Shown here piece after piece: positions 47,541 to 52,277 of a DNA stretch of 52,277 bases. Each line of letters opens with the position of its first letter. Position 1 is the first letter of the stretch. The notes below the pieces were generated by a model. It did no database searches, had not been told where the DNA came from, and worked only from the letters and a program-made list of their open reading frames with translations. The translations under genes were made by a program, and so were the position numbers. This DNA is from a virus, in IMG/VR virus record IMGVR_UViG_3300005618_000005, positions 1 through 52,277 of that record, one strand, 5' to 3'.

Positions 47541-47877
47541 AATGCTTCTTTCGTCTAAAGAGCGCGTGGAGGTCAAAGGCCTCGATGCCTCCGACGCCAT
47601 GCAAAAATGTCTCGAGCGCTACCCGGGAACCACGATCAAGGAATGTTATTCCGGCTACAAAGAGACCCACTACTGCCACACGGGCCAGGGAACGATCGAG
47701 ATGGCGCCCGCCTGGATCGACTACGAAGTGCCCCCTCATTTCCCCTACCTGCCCGAGGACAAGGGTGTTCCTGAGATGTCCGCCTATTTCGACTTTATGG
47801 TCCAGGTTCCGGCCGCCCAGGAGCCAGCCAAACCCCGCAAGCGCCTTGTTGGCGCCAAAGAGAGGACCCACGCATGA
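47527..47877 (+). CDS. Unknown protein preceding the recombination genes (116 aa)
   Basis: ATG 47527 gives MLTYRMLLSSKERVEVKGLDASDAMQKCLERYPG, an alpha/beta pattern, then a Tyr/Pro-rich segment (YEVPPHFPYLPEDKGVPEMSAYFDF) and a basic tail. It overlaps the RecT-like gene by ATGA. No family was recognised. Confidence 0.64.
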   Translation: MLTYRMLLSSKERVEVKGLDASDAMQKCLERYPGTTIKECYSGYKETHYCHTGQGTIEMAPAWIDYEVPPHFPYLPEDKGVPEMSAYFDFMVQVPAAQEPAKPRKRLVGAKERTHA

Positions 47878-48542
47878 GCGAGCACGCAATAGACGTTCAG
47901 ACGACCCCAGCGCCCGAAAAGCCGCCCATCGCCGCGCCCAGTAAATCCAGTTTAATGAAGGTGGGCGAAAAGGGCATCCAATTGTCCACGGTTGAGGAGA
48001 TGCTCGTCTTTGCCGGGGCGGTGATCGACTCGGGCCTGGCACCCGCCAGTTTCAAAAACAAACAGGCGGTCTTGGTCGCCATTCAATACGGGGCTGAGCT
48101 CGGGCTGCCGCCCATGTCGGCACTCCAAAATATCGCCGTGATTAACGGGCGGCCTACCGTCTGGGGTGACGCGGTGCCGGGAATTGCCAACGCCTCCGGC
48201 CTGATCGAGGACTACTCTCAAGAGCAATTCGGCGAGGGTGACGGCTATGGCTGGAGAGTGACAATTCACCGCAAGGGTCGGTCAAAGCCCATCGTCAGCG
48301 AATACACCATTGCCGATGCGAAAGAGGCGAAACTGTGGGGGAAGGCCGGTCCATGGACTCAATTTCCCGACCGCATGCTTCTGAGTCGTGCCAGGACCTT
48401 CGGCTACCGCGACGCCGTGCCAGAGAAGATGCGCGGGCTAGTCACCGCCGAAGAGGCGCGCGACCTGCCCATGAAGAACGTAACCCGCTCCCTGGACGAC
48501 ATCGACACCCCACCCGATGAATTACGGCAAGATACTCAATGA
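47874..48542 (+). CDS. recT-like: RecT-like single-strand annealing protein (222 aa)
   Basis: The sequence VAIQYGAELGLPPMSALQNIAVINGRPTVWGDAVPGIANASG and AKLWGKAGPWTQFPDRMLLSRARTFGYRDAVPE matches the core of phage RecT annealases. The family binds ssDNA and anneals complementary strands, working with an exonuclease encoded beside it. It is followed with a 26-bp overlap by such a nuclease. The N terminus (about 30 residues) is disordered and acidic, the C terminus acidic too. Confidence 0.87.
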   Translation: MSEHAIDVQTTPAPEKPPIAAPSKSSLMKVGEKGIQLSTVEEMLVFAGAVIDSGLAPASFKNKQAVLVAIQYGAELGLPPMSALQNIAVINGRPTVWGDAVPGIANASGLIEDYSQEQFGEGDGYGWRVTIHRKGRSKPIVSEYTIADAKEAKLWGKAGPWTQFPDRMLLSRARTFGYRDAVPEKMRGLVTAEEARDLPMKNVTRSLDDIDTPPDELRQDTQ

Positions 48543-49386
48543 ACCGTTCGGCGACTATCGCGCAACCGATTGCGTGGGGTCGCATCGCCTTGATGACCTC
48601 ACACCCTTTCCGATTCGCTATAAGCTGCGGTATATAACGAAGGAGCTCCCGGAGCGGGCCGACACCCCCGCGTTCCGCTTCGGGAGGTTCTTTCACACCT
48701 TCGCCCTGGAGGGCGAGAAGGCCGTGAGCGAGCGATATGTCATGGTGCCAAACTGGGCGCCGAGCCGTCCAACGTCCCGCATGTTGGAGGCGGAAAAGCC
48801 CTCCATAAAAACGAAGGCCATGATCAAGTGGTGGGAGGAGTTCGACGCCGCGGCAAATGGGCGCGAAGAGATCGACGAAAACGACTGGGAAAAGGCTGCC
48901 AAAATGGTCGAGTCAGTGCGGACAAAGCCCTGTGTCGCGGACCTCTTCAAAGCCGGTTGCCCCGAGGTCACCTTTCGCCACAAAATGGCGAGCTTCGGGA
49001 TTCAAAGCCGCGTCGATTGGTTTGATGGCTCGGCGGAGGCGGCCCCCCTCATCGTCGACGTGAAGACGATCGAATCCCTGGAGGCCTTCGACAACCAATT
49101 CGAGAAGTACGGCTATTACCGCCAGGCGGCCTTTTACCGGCTTGTTGTTTCGAAGGTCCTGGGCATCCCGGCGGCTTTTATCCAATTCGCCTTTGCAGTG
49201 GTCGAAACGAAACCCCCTTACCTCTGCGCCCGGCGTGATCCTGACTTGGAGTCGCTGGACATCGGCGCGACCGAGGTCCTGGAGGACCTTAAGCTCCTCA
49301 AAACGTGCTACGATTCGGGCAACTGGCCGGGTTCGAGCGAATACGGCGTACCCGTCTCTCTGCCGGAATGGAAGACCCGCTCATGA
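48517..49386 (+). CDS. recE-like: RecE/Exo VIII-like PD-(D/E)XK exonuclease (289 aa)
   Basis: The nuclease core is FGIQSRVDWFDG...LIVDVKTIESLEAFDNQFEKYGYYRQAAFY, with acidic D in VDWF, D-V-K in IVDVKT and the Q/Y of motif IV. This is the PD-(D/E)XK arrangement of RecE C-terminal and Exo VIII-type phage nucleases. It pairs with the RecT-like annealase for recombination and possibly concatemer formation. It overlaps its neighbours, so expression is coupled. Confidence 0.87.
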   Translation: MNYGKILNEPFGDYRATDCVGSHRLDDLTPFPIRYKLRYITKELPERADTPAFRFGRFFHTFALEGEKAVSERYVMVPNWAPSRPTSRMLEAEKPSIKTKAMIKWWEEFDAAANGREEIDENDWEKAAKMVESVRTKPCVADLFKAGCPEVTFRHKMASFGIQSRVDWFDGSAEAAPLIVDVKTIESLEAFDNQFEKYGYYRQAAFYRLVVSKVLGIPAAFIQFAFAVVETKPPYLCARRDPDLESLDIGATEVLEDLKLLKTCYDSGNWPGSSEYGVPVSLPEWKTRS

Positions 49387-50012
49387 AAATTACCCTAGAC
49401 CCAAAACTGACCGGCGCCCCAGAGTATATCGCGACTAATGCGACTGGGCGCGGCGTGTGGCTCAATCTCCTCCTCTGGTGCGCGGAACAGGAAAACGCGG
49501 GCGTAATTCAAGGCGCGGCCTCGTGGTCCAGTGAGGCCTGGGGAATGCTCGGCGTTGTGAAGGAGTCGCTCCCCTTCGCAGGTCGGCTCCTGCTCGTGAC
49601 GGCGCAAGACGTTCACGTTTGGGGTTACCCCGTCGAGCAGGAGGACTATTTAAGGCGAGCGCGGGCACTTGGGCGTCAAGGGGGTCTTGCGAAATCAAAG
49701 ACCCGTGTGAATAACTCTAGGGACCCTATAAGGGTCCCTACAAGGGACCCTAGCAACTACGAACCCGAGATGCCCGAGAACCTTAAAACCGAAATCTTCA
49801 TACAGACCTGGGGCGAGTGGCTTAGCTACCGCCGCATGCGAAAACTGGCGGCCTATAAACCACAGACGCTCGATAAGCAGTTAGCCGAACTTTCGGACTG
49901 GGGCCACGACGAAGCGATCCGTGCGATCAATGACAGCATCCGGCAAAATTGGCAGGGCCTATTCCCGCCGAAGAATTCCTCGGCTGGCGGTCGGAAAGCG
50001 AGTTTCGCATGA
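49383..50012 (+). CDS. Replication initiator-like protein with internal repeats (209 aa)
   Basis: ATG 49383 overlaps the exonuclease stop (ATGA). The N-terminal half has a winged-helix look (AGVIQGAASWSSEAWGMLGVVKESLPFAGRLLLVTAQDVHVWGYP). The C-terminal helical tail WLSYRRMRKLAAYKPQTLDKQLAELSDWGHDEAIRAINDSIRQNWQGLF is typical of phage replication proteins that partner a helicase loader. Three AGGGWCCCT boxes lie inside the gene at 49719-49751, in the linker between the two halves, as in lambda O. The next gene is a DnaC-like loader. Confidence 0.77.
   Translation: MKITLDPKLTGAPEYIATNATGRGVWLNLLLWCAEQENAGVIQGAASWSSEAWGMLGVVKESLPFAGRLLLVTAQDVHVWGYPVEQEDYLRRARALGRQGGLAKSKTRVNNSRDPIRVPTRDPSNYEPEMPENLKTEIFIQTWGEWLSYRRMRKLAAYKPQTLDKQLAELSDWGHDEAIRAINDSIRQNWQGLFPPKNSSAGGRKASFA
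49719..49751 (+). repeat. Three phased AGGGWCCCT boxes inside the initiator-like gene (candidate ori)
   Basis: AGGGACCCT (49719-49727), AGGGTCCCT (49731-49739) and AGGGACCCT (49743-49751) are spaced 12 bp apart, near one helical turn. Two more copies at the same spacing lie at 32650-32670. Iterons inside the initiator gene form the origin in lambda-like phages. Confidence 0.6.
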
Positions 50013-50620
50013 TCCAGGGCGAAGACTGGCGCAACGCCTTCCTGGCCGCGTGCGAACATTTACCAGAAAAAGTAGAAGTGCCTTACGAGCTCACCGCGGA
50101 GGGTGAGCGTGCGGGGCGGTTCAAGCGGGTCCTGCCGCGGGAGTTTCATTCTCTGATCGACCGGAACCTTCTCACGAATAAACCCGCCTTTGATAAAGTG
50201 GTGGCCTGGGATGGCACCTACCCAGGCCCGTGCCTTTACGGCCGAACCGACACGGCAAAGACGCGCGCGGCGTGGGCGCTCCTCCACGAGCTCTTCGTCA
50301 AACAGAATAAACCTTTCGCGTGGTTCCCGGTGAAGCGGCTCATCGGCGAGTTCGAGCTCTACGACTCAAAGAGCATGGCCGATGAGTTTTTCCGCCAATA
50401 CGACTTCTTTAAAGTCCTTTTCATCGACGACGTCGACAAAATCAACTGGCAGTGGGAAGGCCAGGCCGCGACCCTGTTCTCCTTCTACGATTGGGTTTAT
50501 CGAATGAATAAACCCTGCATCACAACCACCAATAAAGACCGGAAGTGGTGGACGGACAAAATGGGCGAAGCGTTCGCGCGTCGGCTTTTCGAGGACGCGC
50601 ACTTCGCGGTTCTCTTTTGA
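50009..50620 (+). CDS. DnaC-like helicase loader ATPase with altered P-loop (203 aa)
   Basis: ATG 50009 overlaps the preceding stop. The Walker A region reads GPCLYGRTDTAKTRAAWALL, in which the Gly normally before Lys is Ala (GRTDTAKT). Walker B is FKVLFIDDVDKINW, with TTNKDRKWW as a sensor-like segment and FARRLFEDAHFAVLF near the C terminus (Arg finger-like). It belongs to the IstB/DnaC AAA+ loaders. It would recruit host DnaB to the origin with the initiator. Confidence 0.85.
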   Translation: MIQGEDWRNAFLAACEHLPEKVEVPYELTAEGERAGRFKRVLPREFHSLIDRNLLTNKPAFDKVVAWDGTYPGPCLYGRTDTAKTRAAWALLHELFVKQNKPFAWFPVKRLIGEFELYDSKSMADEFFRQYDFFKVLFIDDVDKINWQWEGQAATLFSFYDWVYRMNKPCITTTNKDRKWWTDKMGEAFARRLFEDAHFAVLF

Positions 50621-50624
50621 ATTT

Positions 50625-51077
50625 ATGAGCGACCAAAAAGACCTGGAGGAAGTATTCCGCGTGGCGACAGAAGCACGCGAGCGAGATTTCGAGCGCGGAC
50701 AAAAAGCGCTTTTGCATCGAGCGATAGTTGCGGAGACCGAATTAGCGGCCTACAAGAAGCGGCTAGAAATGAGACCCGCTTTTATCCTGGCGATAAGCCG
50801 CTCGCAGCAAATGGCCCTCGTGTCATTGATTGGTGAATACATGCGGATGAAAGATGTCCCGCAAGAGTTCGTCGACTGCTCCACGAACCCACCCACGCCG
50901 ACGAATACCGGGAACCTCCTCACCCTTGTTATGACAGCTCCCACGAGCGTGGGCGTCCTCGTGGATGAATTGGTTTACTCTCTGGAAAAGGAAACTCTGG
51001 TCGTGAACCTGGTTCAGGCGCAGCGCGATCAAGCCTGGGAGCAACTGAAGGCGGCGGGCATCACGCCCAAACTCTAA
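50625..51077 (+). CDS. Last gene of the replication operon, unknown (150 aa)
   Basis: The N terminus is helical (DLEEVFRVATEARERDFERGQKALLHRAIVAETELAAYKKRLEM). A Pro/Thr-rich centre follows, then a second helical part. It begins 4 bp after the loader gene and converges with the RusA-like gene on the other strand with a 4-bp overlap of stops. No catalytic motif is seen. Confidence 0.66.
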   Translation: MSDQKDLEEVFRVATEARERDFERGQKALLHRAIVAETELAAYKKRLEMRPAFILAISRSQQMALVSLIGEYMRMKDVPQEFVDCSTNPPTPTNTGNLLTLVMTAPTSVGVLVDELVYSLEKETLVVNLVQAQRDQAWEQLKAAGITPKL

Positions 51078-51467
51078 AGGCGCCGGATCACAATATCCAC
51101 GCCCTCGTGGCCTTTGTCGCAGTCAACGCTGGTTACCGTGATAACCGGTATCCATTGCCGCGAGTCGTCCTCGGGCAGTAACGAGGCAATCGAGGATAGT
51201 TGAGAGGAGCCCGTCGAGGTCTCGTGGCCGGTTGTCTGAGACGCGGAAACAAACAGTGAGAGCAAATCGCGGATGATCCCCTCCATCTGCTTTTTTGTCG
51301 GCCCGTCTGTCACGAGGAGCGGCGGCTTTCCGTTTCGGGCTGGGATGAGCCGCTTTTTGTTCTTGAATGATCGCATGTTGCCGTGCCCGTAGAGAGACGC
51401 CTTCACTTTCGACGGCGTATCCACTACGAGCGAGGATTTGGGCGAGGTGCTCACGAGTGATGCTCAT
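51074..51467 (-). CDS. rusA-like: RusA-like Holliday-junction resolvase, split over two frames (frameshifted)
   Basis: From ATG 51467 (ATGA-coupled to the membrane gene) the protein reads NRPRDLDGLLSTILDCLV, the RusA core with acidic D-L-D, but then diverges and stops at 51123. The other half, PEDDSRQWIPVITVTSVDCDKGHEGVDIVIRRL, which is the RusA C-terminal pattern, lies one nucleotide out (51185-51074). A +1 shift near 51165-51185 would join them into about 130 residues. It may be a sequencing indel, a decayed gene or programmed frameshifting. The intact family cleaves Holliday junctions and would resolve branched DNA before packaging. Confidence 0.68.
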
Positions 51468-51763
51468 TCGTGCGGGGGTCGCGTACCCTCTTTGCGGTAG
51501 TCGGCGTCTCGGGTGACGAGATCCGGATCCGGAACCACGAGCTCTTTATTGGCTTTGTCGATCAGGCGCGCCCATGCGCGCATATCAGCCAGACTCCACG
51601 TCTCCGTTTGACGGCGCTCAAGGCGGTCAAAGCGTTGCTCAAGACCGTGGAGAAGGGCGGAGATACGCCAGACGCCCAGGGCGACCGTCACCGCCATGCC
51701 AACGAAGGCTGAGATGGTTAGGTTGACGCCAGTGTTCGGGGTGAGTGCGTCGGCGATGATCAT
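51464..51763 (-). CDS. Small one-span membrane protein (99 aa)
   Basis: Residues about 10-35 form a hydrophobic span (NLTISAFVGMAVTVALGVWRISALLHGL), followed by a basic coiled-coil-like region (EQRFDRLERRQTETWSLADMRAWARLIDKANK). N-out/C-in topology is suggested. Phage proteins with SLADMRAW-type sequences near late genes are usually of unknown function. A holin or virion membrane protein is possible. It overlaps the resolvase start. Confidence 0.7.
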   Translation of the reverse strand: MIIADALTPNTGVNLTISAFVGMAVTVALGVWRISALLHGLEQRFDRLERRQTETWSLADMRAWARLIDKANKELVVPDPDLVTRDADYRKEGTRPPHE

Positions 51764-51767
51764 TGGA

Positions 51768-51905
51768 TTATTTTTGCTTACACTTAATCAGGCACATCGG
51801 ATCCGTGTTTTTCGCTCGGAGGGCCTTGGACTTGGCGGTGCTGCGAACGAGGGCCGCGGGCTTTTTGCCCTTACCCGTGTATAATGGCTGTAGGTTCTTG
51901 CTCAT
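51768..51905 (-). CDS. Very small basic protein (45 aa)
   Basis: ATG 51905 to TAA 51768-51770 encodes a Lys-rich peptide (MSKNLQPLYTGKGKKPAALV...NTDPMCLIKCKQK). Spacing is tight: 7 bp after the giant virion gene and 4 bp before the next ATG. The amino-acid use looks natural. I cannot name a function. Confidence 0.6.
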   Translation of the reverse strand: MSKNLQPLYTGKGKKPAALVRSTAKSKALRAKNTDPMCLIKCKQK

Positions 51906-51912
51906 AGGGAAA

Positions 51913-52277
51913 TTATTGTCGGCGGTTCGCTTTGCGTTGGTCGATAGGGAGCGTTTCGCGTAAGCCTGGAATGCCGGATTCGATGGCGCTCACCGGCCCC
52001 TCGGTCTTCCGTGGAATGACACCTTTCGAATCGCGGTCCAAGCCTTCGGCGACATTAGAAACAAGTTGCGGCACCAGAGTCGACTTCGCAATTTCCCCAC
52101 CCGCCTTGCTCGTTTCGCGAGGATCGAGGAGGCGCGCCACGGTCGAAGCGGAGTGCGCAAATGGCGTTTCATCGGCCAGACCAAGGGCCGACATCCAAAC
52201 AGCAGAGCCGAGACTTTGGTCGGCGCCGCGGATCTTTTTGTCGAGGACGTGCCGAATCGTTGACCCGATTTGGGCCA
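51913..52277 (-). CDS. Giant internal virion protein, C-terminal 120 codons
   Basis: This is the same reading frame as 1-4208, continued across the circular join (in frame at 52275, stop TGA/TAA at 51913). The segment includes SLGSAVWMSALGLADETPFAHSAS and ends IDQRKANRRQ. It holds the second copy of the terminal repeat. See the entry at 1-4208 for the whole protein. Confidence 0.85.
   Translation of the reverse strand, partial: AQIGSTIRHVLDKKIRGADQSLGSAVWMSALGLADETPFAHSASTVARLLDPRETSKAGGEIAKSTLVPQLVSNVAEGLDRDSKGVIPRKTEGPVSAIESGIPGLRETLPIDQRKANRRQ
52178..52277. repeat. Right copy of 100-bp terminal direct repeat
   Basis: Identical to bases 1-100; both copies lie in the same reading frame of the giant virion gene. 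This supports a circular map. Confidence 0.95.

Noticed and set aside
1-52277. CRISPR array
   Set aside because: No set of equal-length repeats separated by equal-length spacers was seen. The CTACG array has irregular short spacing.
1-52277. Phage-encoded single-subunit RNA polymerase with its own promoters (suggested by the repeated GGGTATACC)
   Set aside because: No polymerase gene of that type is present, so the repeated element more likely binds a regulator or host sigma factor.

Overview
This window looks like the complete genome of a temperate tailed bacteriophage of roughly 52.2 kb. The first 100 bases recur exactly as the last 100, so the sequence is a circular or circularly permuted molecule cut open at an arbitrary point. 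The cut falls inside the largest gene, a virion protein of about 1490 residues whose start lies near 4.2 kb and whose end lies near 51.9 kb. Gene content (large terminase, portal, scaffold, major capsid, head-tail adaptor, tail nozzle, tailspike and fibre, large internal proteins, no tape-measure or sheath genes) suggests podovirus-type morphology. The host cannot be named from sequence. Heptosyltransferase-family (GT9) genes point to a Gram-negative host, and pyrimidine-rich leaders in place of Shine-Dalgarno sequences in one block hint at a lineage with atypical initiation.

Layout. From 28.5 kb leftward through base 1 and on to 51.07 kb (minus strand) runs the late region: large terminase, two small proteins, a Cys-rich protein, a five-gene glycosyl/methyltransferase cassette, portal, scaffold, major capsid, trimeric fibre, adaptor, tailspike, tail nozzle, a further glycosyltransferase, a small fibre-like protein, a 2-oxoglutarate oxygenase-like protein, three probable ejection proteins, a small basic protein, a one-span membrane protein and a RusA-like resolvase split between two frames. 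The small terminase subunit lies apart at 34.0-34.5 kb, also on the minus strand, next to a plus-strand HNH nuclease gene, a tRNA-like element and a short repeat array that could be the packaging site.

The plus strand from 28.7 to 43.05 kb carries about 40 mostly tiny genes. Those at 28.7-32.9 and 39.6-43.05 kb are tightly overlapped by ATGA junctions. The middle block (34.7-39.2 kb) has spaced genes with pyrimidine-rich leaders, two rho-independent terminators, a RadC/JAB protein and a possible DUF2325-like DNA-binding protein with a duplicated N-terminal module. A minus-strand cluster at 43.15-44.36 kb ends in an XRE regulator. A second minus unit (44.76-46.42 kb) holds the tyrosine integrase and a winged-helix-like protein. 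From 46.8 to 51.08 kb the plus strand carries a replication and recombination operon: excisionase-like HTH, RecT-like annealase, RecE/Exo VIII-like nuclease, initiator-like protein with three phased repeats inside its gene, and a DnaC-like loader. No phage RNA or DNA polymerase is seen, so transcription and replication presumably use host enzymes.

The most notable signals are: a palindrome family (AAGGGTATACCCTT and variants) upstream of several late gene starts; two hairpins with the same core but different, still-paired outer stems; 12-bp phased AGGGWCCCT repeats at two loci; the surface-modification cassette embedded among head genes; and the frame-split RusA-like gene. No endolysin could be recognised.
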